A stretch of 64,000 bases of DNA from Rhizorhabdus histidinilytica (GTDB lineage Bacteria; Pseudomonadota; Alphaproteobacteria; Sphingomonadales; Sphingomonadaceae), in NCBI RefSeq assembly GCF_900167915.1, contig NZ_FUYM01000003.1:372001-436000 (forward strand), given 5' to 3'. Below, piece by piece: positions 36,344-45,293 of this stretch. The notes beneath the pieces were generated by a model, which did not search any database, had not been told where the DNA came from, and saw only the letters and a program-made list of their open reading frames with translations. The stretch's first letter is position 1, and every line of letters begins with the position of its first letter. The translations under genes were made by a program, and so were the position numbers.

Positions 36344-36622
36344 ATGATCAATGGGGTAGGACAGGCCAGCCCGACCCGCATCGGTCAGGCGAAGGACGAG
36401 ACGGTGAAGCCGCTGGCGTCGCCGGCCCCGGTGGAGTCCGCCGGCAGCGCGCCGGTCGCGGCGCCCTCGCTCGTCGCCGCGCTCGCGGAAGCCGGACCGC
36501 CGGTCAACAGCGAGAAGATCGAGGCGATCCGGCAGGCGATCGCGTCCGGCCAATATCCGATCGACGCCAAGGCGATCGCGGCGAAGATGATCGCGCTCGA
36601 CCTGCCCGGCGCGTCCAAATGA
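36344..36622 (+). CDS. flgM: Anti-sigma-28 factor FlgM
   Basis: 92 residues from the ATG at 36344 (AAGGAA ahead; in-frame ATGs at 36329 and 36338 are alternatives). A disordered N-terminal half is followed by the sigma-binding helices: NSEKIEAIRQAIASGQYPID and AKAIAAKMIALDL. It binds FliA until it is exported through the finished hook. The end overlaps the next gene by four bases. Confidence 0.88.
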   Translation: MINGVGQASPTRIGQAKDETVKPLASPAPVESAGSAPVAAPSLVAALAEAGPPVNSEKIEAIRQAIASGQYPIDAKAIAAKMIALDLPGASK

Positions 36623-36936
36623 CGAACCCGGTCGTCGAAGCTCTGATCGTGTCGAGCGAGGCGTTGATCGCCGCGCTCGACACGCACGACATCGACGCCA
36701 TCGAAGCGGCGCTGCCGGCTCTGGCCCGCAGCGTCGAGGCGCTCGACACGCTCGACCGCCGCACCCTGTCCCCGGAGCTCCGCGCCCGGCTTGAAGAGGC
36801 GATGCGGATCGCCGACGGCGCCCGCGCCCGCGTCCGCTATCTGGTGGACCGGACCCGCCAGCGGATCGACCTGCTCGCCATGGCGGCCGGCCGGTTCGAC
36901 TGTACCCCCGCGACCTACGGCCGCCCCGACCGCTGA
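36619..36936 (+). CDS. FlgN-like flagellar chaperone
   Basis: 105 residues, almost entirely helical, with VVEALIVSSEALIAALDTHD and ARVRYLVDRTRQRIDLLA. Length, composition and position right after flgM fit FlgN, the chaperone of FlgK and FlgL; sequence similarity alone is weak. Coupled to flgM by an ATGA overlap. Confidence 0.7.
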   Translation: MTNPVVEALIVSSEALIAALDTHDIDAIEAALPALARSVEALDTLDRRTLSPELRARLEEAMRIADGARARVRYLVDRTRQRIDLLAMAAGRFDCTPATYGRPDR

Positions 36937-37847
36937 TCGGGCGGGCGGTCCGGACGCATCCAGGCGCCGAGCAGGATACCGCCCAGGATCAACGCCATGC
37001 CGGTCAGGTGGTAGGCATGGAGCTTCTCCCCGAGCAGCCCCGCCGCCAACAGCGCGCCGAACAGCGGCATCAGCGTGATCGTCTGCCCCGCTGGCCCCGC
37101 GCCCAGATCATGAACCGCCGCATTGTAGAGCATATAGGCGGCGAGCGACGGCAGCAGCGCGACATAGGCGAAGGCGCCGACCGCCCCCCAGCCCATCACG
37201 ACCCGCGCGCCGCGCGCCCATTCGAGTATCGCCAGCGGCGCCATCGTCGCGATACCGATCAGGAAGGCGACGAACAGGAAGCTGAGCGGATGGCTGGCCG
37301 GCCGCAGCCGCAGCAGGCTGGTATAGGCCGCCCAGCCCACCACCCCGCACAGCACCAGCAGGTCGCCGATGTTGAGCCCGATCGACAGGATCGCGGACGG
37401 ATCGCCGCGCAGCACGATCAGGATCACCCCGGCGATCGACAGCAGCACCACCGCCATCTGCGCGAGCGTAGCGCGTTGGCCGAACAGCATCCGGTCGAAC
37501 AGCAGCACCAGCGCCGGGATCGCCGCCTGGAGCAACAGGCCATTGGTGGCGGTGGTATATTGGAGCCCGGCATAGACGAAGCCGTTGAACGCCGCGATGC
37601 CGACCAGGCCGAGCAGCAGCACGACCTTCCACTGTGCCGCGAGCAGCGCGCGATCGGCGCGGAGGTGCTTCCACGCGAAGGGCGCGAGCACCAGTGCCGC
37701 CCCGCTCCAGCGGACCAGCGCCAGGGTGAAGGGCGGGACCGCGCCCTGCACCGCCCGGCCGACGATGAAGTTGCCCGACCAGAACAGCATCACCGCCGCC
37801 AGCGTCGCATAGGAATAGAGCGGCGTGCGCCGCCGGTCGGTCGTCAT
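36915..37847 (-). CDS. EamA-family (DMT) transporter
   Basis: 310 residues from the ATG at 37847; the longer frame upstream reads through metY and was rejected. About ten membrane helices in two EamA repeats: FWSGNFIVGRAVQGAVPPFT starts the first, VGWAAYTSLLRLRPASHPLS the second. These proteins export small metabolites or amino acids; the substrate is unknown. It ends head to head inside the 3' end of the flgN-like gene by 22 bases, and lies 16 bases after metY, so it may be a metY-linked exporter. Confidence 0.85.
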   Translation of the reverse strand: MTTDRRRTPLYSYATLAAVMLFWSGNFIVGRAVQGAVPPFTLALVRWSGAALVLAPFAWKHLRADRALLAAQWKVVLLLGLVGIAAFNGFVYAGLQYTTATNGLLLQAAIPALVLLFDRMLFGQRATLAQMAVVLLSIAGVILIVLRGDPSAILSIGLNIGDLLVLCGVVGWAAYTSLLRLRPASHPLSFLFVAFLIGIATMAPLAILEWARGARVVMGWGAVGAFAYVALLPSLAAYMLYNAAVHDLGAGPAGQTITLMPLFGALLAAGLLGEKLHAYHLTGMALILGGILLGAWMRPDRPPDQRSGRP

Positions 37848-37863
37848 CACGAGCGTGTGTCGA

Positions 37864-39159
37864 TCAGCCGGCCGTCTGGAGCGCCTGGTCGAGATCGGCG
37901 AGGATGTCGTCGATATGCTCCAGCCCGATCGACAGGCGGACATAACCGGGCGAGACGCCGGCCGCCGCCTGTTCCTCGGCCGAGAGCTGCGAATGGGTGG
38001 TGCTGGCCGGATGGATCGCCAGGCTGCGCGCATCGCCGATATTGGCGACATGGTAGAAGAGGCGCAGCGCATCGATGAAGCGGCGCCCGGCCTCGACCCC
38101 GCCGGCCAACTCGAAGCCGAGCAGGCCGCCCTGCCCGCCCGTCAGGACGCGATCGGCGCGCGCGCGGGCGTCGCCGGTCTGGACCGAAGGATGGATGACC
38201 CGGGTCACGCCGGCGCGATTCGACAGGAATCGCACCACCGCCAACGCGTTCTCGCAATGGCGAGGCATGCGCAGCGGCAGCGTCTCCAACCCCTGCAGGA
38301 TCTGGAAAGCGTTGAACGGCGACAGCGCCGCGCCGAGATCGCGCAGCAGGACCGTCCGGGCGCGCAGGATATAGGCGATCGGTCCGAGCGGCTTGGCCGC
38401 CTGCGCCCAGACGGCGCCATGGTAGCTCGGATCGGGCGTGTTGAGATTGGGCTGCCGATCGGGGAAAGCCTCCCAGTCGAAATTGCCGCCGTCGACGATG
38501 ACGCCGCCGATCGAGGTGCCGTGCCCGCCGATATATTTGGTGGTCGAATATACGACGATCGCAGCGCCATGGTCGAGCGGCCGGGCGATCAGCGGCGCGG
38601 CGGTATTGTCGACGATCAGCGGAATGCCCATCGGCCGACCGGCGGCGGCGAGCTCGGCGATCGGACAGACGACCAGCTTGGGATTAGGCAGCGTTTCGAC
38701 ATACCAGGCGCGGGTGCGGTCGTCGGAGGCGGCGACGAAGCCTTGCGGATCGGCCGGATCGACGAAGCGCACCTCGATCCCCATGTCGCGCAGCGTGTTC
38801 GCGAACAGGTTCCAGGTGCCGCCGTAGAGGTCGGTGCCGGCGACGATATTGTCGCCCGCGCGGGCGAGGTTCTGGATCGCATAGGCCGAGGCGGCCTGCC
38901 CCGATGCGACCGCCAGCGCCGCCGCGCCGCCTTCGAGCGCGGCGATGCGGTCCTCGAGGATCGCCGTCGTCGGGTTGCCGATGCGGGTGTAGATGTTGCC
39001 CAATTCCTCCAGAGCGAACAGCCGCGCGGCATGGCCGGCGTCATGGAACTGGTAGGAAGTCGTCTGGTAGATGGGCGGCGCCACCGCTCCCGTCGTCGGA
39101 TCGGCGCGCCAGCCGGCGTGCAGCGCCAGGGTCTCGGGGCGGTAAGCGGGCTTGTCCAT
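37864..39159 (-). CDS. metY: O-acetylhomoserine sulfhydrylase-type PLP enzyme
   Basis: 431 residues of the Cys/Met-metabolism PLP family: LALHAGWRADPTTGAVAPPI, TSYQFHDAGHAARLFAL, LIVDNTAAPLI and PLP lysine K208 in VYSTTKYIGGHG. Length and the HPASTTHSQL motif favour O-acetylhomoserine aminocarboxypropyltransferase (MetY) over cystathionine gamma-synthase. It makes homocysteine from O-acetylhomoserine and sulfide. It interrupts the flagellar region. Confidence 0.88.
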   Translation of the reverse strand: MDKPAYRPETLALHAGWRADPTTGAVAPPIYQTTSYQFHDAGHAARLFALEELGNIYTRIGNPTTAILEDRIAALEGGAAALAVASGQAASAYAIQNLARAGDNIVAGTDLYGGTWNLFANTLRDMGIEVRFVDPADPQGFVAASDDRTRAWYVETLPNPKLVVCPIAELAAAGRPMGIPLIVDNTAAPLIARPLDHGAAIVVYSTTKYIGGHGTSIGGVIVDGGNFDWEAFPDRQPNLNTPDPSYHGAVWAQAAKPLGPIAYILRARTVLLRDLGAALSPFNAFQILQGLETLPLRMPRHCENALAVVRFLSNRAGVTRVIHPSVQTGDARARADRVLTGGQGGLLGFELAGGVEAGRRFIDALRLFYHVANIGDARSLAIHPASTTHSQLSAEEQAAAGVSPGYVRLSIGLEHIDDILADLDQALQTAG

Positions 39160-39375
39160 CGGTGGCGTCTCCTTTCGCGCCGGTCTGGCTCAGACTTGTC
39201 GCCTTGTCGAGGCGGAGGGCGATCTTCACCATTCCTAACTCAAAATTAACCACGTTCCGCGCATTGCTCATCCCGCATTCACGCGAGGATCATCGAGGAT
39301 CGCATGTCGGTTACACGGAATATCCCCGATTCACGCAGGTCCGGGCACCCGCTTCCCGGCGGGAGGGACTGAGTC

Positions 39376-41523
39376 ATGGCCGCTCCCCACTCCGTGACTC
39401 GCAAGCTCTGGGCGATGACCGGCAAGAGCGCGATCCTGCCGCTCGCGACGCTGATGCTCGTCGGCCTGATGGTGATCCCGGTGCCCAGCTTCGTGCTGGA
39501 CATGGGCTTCATCGCCAACATCATGATCTCGCTGGCGGTGCTGATGGTGGCGCTCAATGCCGCCAAGCCGCTCGATTTCTCCTCCTTTCCGACCGTGCTG
39601 CTGTTCGCGACGCTGCTGCGCCTGTCGCTGAACGTCGCCTCGACCCGCGTCGTCCTGGTCGACGGGCACACCGGCCCCGCCGCCGCCGGCCACGTCATCG
39701 AAAGCTTCGGCAATTTCCTGATCGGCGGCGACTATGCGGTCGGCCTGTTCGTGTTCGGCATCCTGATGGTGATCAACCTCGTCGTGATCACCAAGGGTGC
39801 CGGCCGCGTCTCGGAAGTGTCGGCGCGCTTCACCCTCGACGCGATGCCCGGCAAGCAGATGGCGATCGACGCCGACCTCAACGCCGGCCTGCTCACCCCA
39901 GAGGAAGCCAAGGCCCGCCGCCAGGAGGTCGCCACCGAGGCCGACTTCTACGGATCGATGGACGGTGCGTCGAAGTTCGTGAAGGGGGACGCGGTCGCCG
40001 GCGTGCTGATCCTCGTCATCAACATCTTCGGCGGCCTGATCCTCGGCACGCTGAGCCACGGCCTGTCGCTGAGCGAGGCCGCGTCGACCTACATCATCCT
40101 GGCGATCGGCGACGCGCTGGTCGCGCAGGTCCCGGCGCTGCTGCTGTCGATCGCCGCCGCCGCGATCGTCACCCGCGTCTCCTCCCCGCTCGACCTGTCG
40201 GGCCAGATCACCAGCCAGTTCGGCTCGGCCCGCGCCTGGACGCCGGTCGCAGCGATCCTCGGCCTGCTCGGCATCGTGCCCGGCATGCCGCACATGATCA
40301 TCCTGTCGGCCGCCGCCGTCGCCGGCTTCGTCGCCTGGAAGCTGTCGAAGATGAAGAAGGCCGAGCAGGCGATCGAGGTCGCCGCCGCCGAGGCCGCCAA
40401 CGCGCCCGCCCCGGTCTCCCCGAACAGCATCGACTGGAACGAGATCTCGGACGGCTCGGCGCTGGGCCTCGAACTCGGCTACGGCCTGGTCGGGCTGGTC
40501 GACGAGCGCAAGGGCGCGCCGCTGATGGCCCGGATCACCGGCATCCGCCGCCAGCTCTCGCGCGAGATGGGCTTCGTTATCCCGCTCGTCCGCGTCCGCG
40601 ATAATCTCAGCCTGCCGCCCAACGCCTATCGCATCACCGTGGCCGGCGTGATCATGGGCGAGGACGAATGTTTCCCCGAGCAGCTGCTGGCGCTCGACAG
40701 CGGCGACCTGGAGGGCCGGGTCGAGGGCCGCGAATGTCGCGACCCGAGCTTCGGCCTCGAAGCCGTGTGGATCAGCCCCGACAGGCGCGGCGACGCGATC
40801 GTCGCGGGCTATACGGTGGTCGATCCGGCGACCGTGGTCGCGACCCACCTGAACCAGGTGATCGCCGCCACCGCCGCCGACCTGTTCGGCATGGACGAGG
40901 CGCAGCGCCTGCTCGACGCGCTCAAGGAGGCCGCGCCGCAGCTCGTCGCCGGCCTCACTCCGCAGCCGCTCAGCCTGGCGCAGATCGCCTCCGCCTGCCG
41001 CGCGCTGCTCGCCGAGGGCGTTCCGCTCAAGGATTTCCGCCGCATCGCCGAGGCGATGGTCGACGCGGCCGGCCAGTCGGCCGACGGCCTCTCGCTGGTC
41101 GAGAACATCCGCTCGCGGATCGGCGCGCTGATCGTCCAGACGCTGGTGCCGGTGAAGATGCCGCTGCCGGTCGTCACCCTCGACGCCGGACTCGAATCGC
41201 TGCTGGCCCAGGCGGTCCGTACCTCGCCGGGCGCCAGCCATCCGTTCGAGCCGGCGCTCGCCAACCGCATCGTTTCGGCGATCTCCGAAGCCGCGATGCC
41301 GCTGGTCAACAGCGCGACCCGCTTCGCGATCGTGACATCGCCGATCGCGCGCCGCGCGCTGGCGCGGCTCCTCAAGCCGCACCTGCCCGAGACCCCGGTG
41401 ATGTCCTTCCTCGAGATTCCCGACGGCAAGGCGGTCGAGGTCGCGGCGGTGGTCGGCGGCGGCCCCGCCAACAATGGTAGCGCCGGCGCGCTGAGCGCCC
41501 GGCCGATGGAGACGGCAGAATGA
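39376..41523 (+). CDS. flhA: Flagellar export gate protein FlhA
   Basis: 715 residues. Eight N-terminal membrane helices (to about 330) with the FHIPEP-type loop region RLSLNVASTRVVLVDGHTGP and GDAVAGVLILVINIFGGLIL, then the cytoplasmic domain (DLSGQITSQFGS...LGLELGYGLVGLVDERKGAP) that binds chaperone-substrate complexes. It drives export in the flagellar type III system. Overlaps flhG by four bases. Confidence 0.96.
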   Translation: MAAPHSVTRKLWAMTGKSAILPLATLMLVGLMVIPVPSFVLDMGFIANIMISLAVLMVALNAAKPLDFSSFPTVLLFATLLRLSLNVASTRVVLVDGHTGPAAAGHVIESFGNFLIGGDYAVGLFVFGILMVINLVVITKGAGRVSEVSARFTLDAMPGKQMAIDADLNAGLLTPEEAKARRQEVATEADFYGSMDGASKFVKGDAVAGVLILVINIFGGLILGTLSHGLSLSEAASTYIILAIGDALVAQVPALLLSIAAAAIVTRVSSPLDLSGQITSQFGSARAWTPVAAILGLLGIVPGMPHMIILSAAAVAGFVAWKLSKMKKAEQAIEVAAAEAANAPAPVSPNSIDWNEISDGSALGLELGYGLVGLVDERKGAPLMARITGIRRQLSREMGFVIPLVRVRDNLSLPPNAYRITVAGVIMGEDECFPEQLLALDSGDLEGRVEGRECRDPSFGLEAVWISPDRRGDAIVAGYTVVDPATVVATHLNQVIAATAADLFGMDEAQRLLDALKEAAPQLVAGLTPQPLSLAQIASACRALLAEGVPLKDFRRIAEAMVDAAGQSADGLSLVENIRSRIGALIVQTLVPVKMPLPVVTLDAGLESLLAQAVRTSPGASHPFEPALANRIVSAISEAAMPLVNSATRFAIVTSPIARRALARLLKPHLPETPVMSFLEIPDGKAVEVAAVVGGGPANNGSAGALSARPMETAE

Positions 41524-42377
41524 CCCTCGCCTGGCCCAACGTCACCGAGCTGCCCGGCACCGCCGGCCAGGCGCGCAGCGCGCGCGTGATCAGCATCGCC
41601 TGCGGTCGCAGCGGCGTCGGCAAGACGACGATCGCGGCAAACCTGGCGCTCAGCCTGTCGAAGATGCGGCGCCGCGCGATGCTGGTAGACTGCGATCCCG
41701 GCCCGGCCGACGCGACCCGCATGATGGGTCTCGACCCGGCCCATTCGATCGACGACGTGGTCGGCGGCCGGCTGACCGTCGACGAGATCGTCGTCGACGG
41801 CCCCGAGGCGCTGTTCGTCGTCCCCGCCGGTCCGGCCGACCGGGCCGGCCGTGTCGACCTGTCCGCGCGGCTCAAGCTCGCCGACGCCTTCCGTCCGCAC
41901 CGCCGCTCGCTCGACTTCGTGATCGTCGACACCCCCGGCAGCGCCGATCCCGACACGCTCGACATGGTCGCCTCTGCCGACCTGCCGATCGTCGTGCTGG
42001 CGCCCGATGCCGAGCGGTTCATGGATGCCTATGGCACGGTCAAGCTGCTCGCGCTGGAACATGACGTGCGCGAGATCGCGATCGTCACCAACCGCGTGGC
42101 CGACGAGGCGATGGGCCAGGAGCTGTTCCGCCGCTTCCGCGACGTCGCCGGCCGCTTCCTGACCGACGCGACGCTCAATCATCTGGGCGCCATTCCCCGC
42201 GACGACCGGGTGCTGACCGCCGCCGCGCGCCGTCGCCTGGTCGTCGATCAATATCCGCACGCGCGCGCCGCGCAGGCGATCGCGCAGCTCGGCCGCACGA
42301 TCGACACGCTCGCCATCCCCGCCCGGCGCGGCGGCGACAGCTTCTTCGGGATGGAGGCGGTGTTCCGTGCTGGCTGA
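41520..42377 (+). CDS. flhG: Flagellar number regulator FlhG (FleN/MinD-like ATPase)
   Basis: 285 residues. Deviant Walker A GRSGVGKTTIAANLAL (30-45), LVDCDPGPADATRMMGLDP and DFVIVDTPGSADPD switch regions are those of the MinD/FlhG family. FlhG limits flagellar number and position, often acting with the SRP-GTPase FlhF. The flhF gene, normally between flhA and flhG, is absent here: flhA and flhG overlap directly. It ends inside the start of fliA. Confidence 0.9.
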   Translation: MTLAWPNVTELPGTAGQARSARVISIACGRSGVGKTTIAANLALSLSKMRRRAMLVDCDPGPADATRMMGLDPAHSIDDVVGGRLTVDEIVVDGPEALFVVPAGPADRAGRVDLSARLKLADAFRPHRRSLDFVIVDTPGSADPDTLDMVASADLPIVVLAPDAERFMDAYGTVKLLALEHDVREIAIVTNRVADEAMGQELFRRFRDVAGRFLTDATLNHLGAIPRDDRVLTAAARRRLVVDQYPHARAAQAIAQLGRTIDTLAIPARRGGDSFFGMEAVFRAG

Positions 42378-43095
42378 GAAGATCGACACGACGCTCACCT
42401 ATGGCCGCAAGCCGCAGAAGACGCGGCCCGAGGACCTGGTCCGCGCGCACATGCAGCTCGTCCGCAAGATCGCCTGGCACGTCCATGGCCGGGTCTCGAC
42501 CGCGATCGACGTCGAGGACCTGATCCAGATCGGCATGATCGCGCTGGTCGAGGCGGCGAACGGCTATGAGGATCGCGGCCACGCCTTCTCGACCTATGCG
42601 TCGATGCGGGTGCGCGGCGCGATGATCGACCATCTCCGCCGCCAGGCGGCGCTGACCCGGTCGGCGATGGCGAAGCGTCGCGCGCTGCTCACGGCCAAGG
42701 CCGATTTCGAGAAGAGGCACGGCCGCAGCCCCAGCGAGTCCGAACTCGCCCAGGCGCTCGGCCTCGACGGCGCTGCCTTCCGGGCGCTGCTCGACGAGAC
42801 CGCGGCGACCTATCACGAGTCGATCGACGAGGTCTATTCGGACCAGTCGATGTGGTTCGCCGACGTCGAGGAACGCGTGGACCAGACGATCGAGCGCGAG
42901 GAGCTGGCGGGAGCGCTGGCCGAACATATCGCAGGACTGCCAGAGCGCGAGGCGATGGTCCTCCAGCTCTATTTCGTCGAGGAGATGAACCTCGAGGAGA
43001 TCGGCCAGACGCTGGGCATCGGCGCCGCGCGCGTCTGCCAGATCAAGAAGGCCGCCCTCGACAAGCTGCGCGTGTCGCTGCGAGAGTGGGGTTGA
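42367..43095 (+). CDS. fliA: Flagellar sigma factor FliA (sigma-28)
   Basis: 242 residues from a GTG start at 42367, 11 bases inside flhG. Regions 2 (VEDLIQIGMIALVEAANGYE and FSTYASMRVRGAMIDHLRRQ), 3 and 4 (LPEREAMVLQLYFVEEMNLE, EIGQTLGIGAARVCQIKKAA) are clear. It recognises late flagellar promoters; five candidates are listed in this window, and FlgM is its inhibitor. Confidence 0.95.
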   Translation: MLAEKIDTTLTYGRKPQKTRPEDLVRAHMQLVRKIAWHVHGRVSTAIDVEDLIQIGMIALVEAANGYEDRGHAFSTYASMRVRGAMIDHLRRQAALTRSAMAKRRALLTAKADFEKRHGRSPSESELAQALGLDGAAFRALLDETAATYHESIDEVYSDQSMWFADVEERVDQTIEREELAGALAEHIAGLPEREAMVLQLYFVEEMNLEEIGQTLGIGAARVCQIKKAALDKLRVSLREWG

Positions 43096-43117
43096 TCCCA
43101 CCCGGAGGGGGCAGAGC

Positions 43118-43894
43118 CTAACGCCCCCCGATCACGGTTTCGATCCGGTCCATCTTCCGCTCGAACTCGTTGAGCCGGGCGTTGGTCGCGACCTGCCCTT
43201 CGTGCACGGCGCGGACGACCTGGGTCAGCGGGTCGCGTTCGAGCAGGCCCTTCTGCAGGTTTTCCATGCGATGCTGGAGCTCGGCGCTGGTCACCGGTGC
43301 GCTGGCGAGCTGGGCCTGCTGCGCCCTGAGCAGTTCGACCTGCCGGTCGCGGACGATCCGCAGGTCGTGGATCAATCGGGTCGCGCTTTCGAGCTGCGCC
43401 TGGCGCTCGCGCGCATCGGCGACGACGAGCTGTGCGGACATGATCGTCCGCTCGGCGATCACGAGGCCAGCGGCGGAGACCAGGCTCGACACCAGGCCGA
43501 GGCCGATCGCCACCCGGCCGAGCATCGCACTGCGGGAGGGAGCCGGCGCGACCGCGACGGGCTCCGGAATGGGGGTCGGCAAAGGTGCGGCTGCGGGGGC
43601 GGCCACGGCAGCCGGTTCGGCGGCGGGCTCGTCCTGCGATGTCGGCTGCGGGTTGGGCTGCTGTTGCGGAACAGCCTCGGCTTCGGCCCCGGACGCGGCG
43701 GGAACCTCTTCGACCTCGACGATCGGCACCGCCGTGATCACGGTGGCCGGAGCCGGCTCGACCGCTGGGGCCGGCTCGGCGGCCGGCGGGACGGGCTTGT
43801 CCTCGCGAGCCTGGGCGACACTCGTCTCGAGATCCTCGAGCGCCTTCAGCGCCGCATCGAAACCCTTTCCGCTCGTACCCTTGGTCGCGTCCAT
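43118..43894 (-). CDS. Unrecognised single-pass coiled-coil membrane protein in the flagellar locus
   Basis: 258 residues from the ATG at 43894; an ATG at 43933 would extend into the terminator of the flagellin gene. A low-complexity Ala/Pro/Glu region (about 35-130) is followed by a membrane helix (SAMLGRVAIGLGLVSSLVSA and AGLVIAE, about 140-165) and a C-terminal coiled coil with EFERKMDRIETVIG. I do not recognise it. It faces fliA tail to tail and lies behind the first flagellin, so it may have a flagellar role, but nothing in the sequence proves it. Confidence 0.6.
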   Translation of the reverse strand: MDATKGTSGKGFDAALKALEDLETSVAQAREDKPVPPAAEPAPAVEPAPATVITAVPIVEVEEVPAASGAEAEAVPQQQPNPQPTSQDEPAAEPAAVAAPAAAPLPTPIPEPVAVAPAPSRSAMLGRVAIGLGLVSSLVSAAGLVIAERTIMSAQLVVADARERQAQLESATRLIHDLRIVRDRQVELLRAQQAQLASAPVTSAELQHRMENLQKGLLERDPLTQVVRAVHEGQVATNARLNEFERKMDRIETVIGGR

Positions 43895-43932
43895 CACCCT
43901 GATCCCGTCGATGGCATGAAATCTCACGGACA

Positions 43933-43970
43933 AGGCCCCCGGCGCGGGGGAAACGCTGCGCCGGGGGCCT
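43933..43970 (-). terminator. Terminator of the first flagellin gene
   Basis: A 13-bp perfect stem, AGGCCCCCGGCGC (43933-43945) pairing with GCGCCGGGGGCCT (43958-43970), lies 44 bases after the flagellin stop on the minus strand. Confidence 0.7.
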
Positions 43971-44014
43971 GTCTGGAAGGGCGGACCGTTGGCCGGACCG
44001 CCCCGGTGCCGGTC

Positions 44015-44836
44015 TTAGCGCAGGAGGCTAAGGACGCTCTGACCGTTCTGGTTCGCCTGGGCGAGCATCGCGGTCGAGGCCTGGGCCAGGATCTGCGACT
44101 TGGCCAGCGCGGTCGATTCCACCGAGAAGTCCGCATCCTCGATCCGCGAGCGGGCCTCAGACAGGTTGGTGACGTTCGCGGTCAGCACGTTGACGGCGGC
44201 GTCGAGGCGGCTCTGGGTCGCGCCGAGCCCGGCCCGGACGGTGTTGACCTGGCTGAGCGCATCGTCGGCGGCGGTGATCGCCAGCGCGGCATTGGCAGCC
44301 GTGTCGACCTTGATCGTGGCGGCATAGGCCGCAGCGACCTTGTCGAGACCACCGACCGAGATCGAGGTGCTGTCGCCGGCATTGACGCCGGTCTGGATCG
44401 CGAAGCTGGTGCCCGAGGTGGCCGAGAACAGCGTGTTGCCATTGAACTTGGTCTTGGTCACCACGTCGGTGATCTGCGACTGGAGCGCCGCGACCTCGGT
44501 CTGCAGATTGGCGCGATCGGTCGACTGGTAGGTGCCGTTGGCAGCCTGGACCGACAGTTCGCGGATGCGCTGCAGCATGTTGCTGACCTCGCCCAGCGCG
44601 CCTTCGGCGGTCTGCGCCAGCGAAATGCCGTCGTTGGCGTTACGGATCGCGACGGACATGCCGCGGACCGACGCGGTCATCGACGAAGCGATCGCCATGC
44701 CGGCGGCGTCGTCCTTGGCGCTGTTGATGCGCTTGCCGCTCGACAGGCGCTCCATCGCGGTCGCCTGCAGCTGCGAGGACAGACGGCCCGCATTCTGCGC
44801 ACGCAGCGACGAGATATTGGTGTTGATGACAGCCAT
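44015..44836 (-). CDS. fliC: Flagellin (first copy)
   Basis: 273 residues, a short flagellin made only of the conserved D0/D1 domains: [20 protein letters not shown] at the start, [20 protein letters not shown], and [20 protein letters not shown] at the end. The variable D2/D3 part of enteric flagellin is absent. It builds the filament. A sigma-28 promoter precedes it and a hairpin follows. The second copy is highly similar. Confidence 0.95.
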   Translation of the reverse strand: MAVINTNISSLRAQNAGRLSSQLQATAMERLSSGKRINSAKDDAAGMAIASSMTASVRGMSVAIRNANDGISLAQTAEGALGEVSNMLQRIRELSVQAANGTYQSTDRANLQTEVAALQSQITDVVTKTKFNGNTLFSATSGTSFAIQTGVNAGDSTSISVGGLDKVAAAYAATIKVDTAANAALAITAADDALSQVNTVRAGLGATQSRLDAAVNVLTANVTNLSEARSRIEDADFSVESTALAKSQILAQASTAMLAQANQNGQSVLSLLR

Positions 44837-44900
44837 TTGAAAAATCCTTCCGCTACTACTCGGCGTTCCGGCTCACTCGGCCGTCCTCGCCACGAAACCG

Positions 44901-44927
44901 GTAACGACGCCCCGAAAGCGGGCTTAA
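44901..44927 (-). promoter_or_regulatory. FliA (sigma-28) promoter of the first flagellin gene
   Basis: On the minus strand TTAA-N15-GTCGTTAC, about 65 bases ahead of the ATG. It differs from the second flagellin promoter at one base in each box plus the last base. Confidence 0.65.
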
Positions 44928-45062
44928 GGAAGAAAGATGGTTAGCGCGGGTTAACCTTGATTTTCGTGGTTAACAGGGTGTGAAAGGCGCCTGGAAAGGC
45001 GAGAAATCGGCGCTTTTTCGAGGGTTATGCGATCCTGTCGCCGGCGCGCCACCCGCCCCTCC

Positions 45063-45197
45063 CCGTCATGCCGAACTCGTTTCGGCATCCACCAGGCCGC
45101 TCAGGCTGTCCCGGAGAACAGGCGGGCATTCGCAACAGGAGCCCCGAGATCGAAGTCCGGCCTCCCGGTGGATGCTGAAACGAGTTCAGCATGACGG
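45063..45197. repeat. Long intergenic palindrome F
   Basis: Arms of 31 bases (45063-45093 and 45167-45197) pair with two mismatches; the arm begins CCGTCATGCCGAACTCGTTT. It lies between the two flagellin genes, downstream of the second and upstream of the promoter of the first, and may insulate the two transcripts. Confidence 0.75.
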
Positions 45198-45236
45198 TTT
45201 CGGTCATGGCGAAGGGACAAGCAAAAACCGAAACGA

Positions 45237-45260
45237 CCCCCGATGCGGATGCACCGGGGG
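45237..45260 (-). terminator. Terminator of the second flagellin gene
   Basis: CCCCCGATGC pairs with GCACCGGGGG around a short loop, and the minus strand continues into a T-rich run (TCGTTTCGGTTTTT). It lies 34 bases after the flagellin stop. Confidence 0.75.
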
Positions 45261-45293
45261 CCGTCTCGGCCAGCAAATGATGAGGTGGAAGTC

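Larger units (their letters stand above)
44837..45293. other. Gap between the two flagellin genes
   Basis: The 457-base gap holds the promoter of the first flagellin (44901-44927), the palindrome F (45063-45197) and the terminator of the second flagellin (45237-45260). No other coding frame seen. Confidence 0.6.

Noticed and set aside
37848-38072. N-terminal extension of the EamA transporter frame into metY
   Set aside because: The extra 75 residues overlap metY and are Arg/Ser-rich shadow sequence; the ATG at 37847 gives a normal transporter.
39331-41382. 683-codon minus-strand frame opposite flhA
   Set aside because: Antisense to flhA; composition rich in Arg, Asp, Gln and His, typical of shadow frames.
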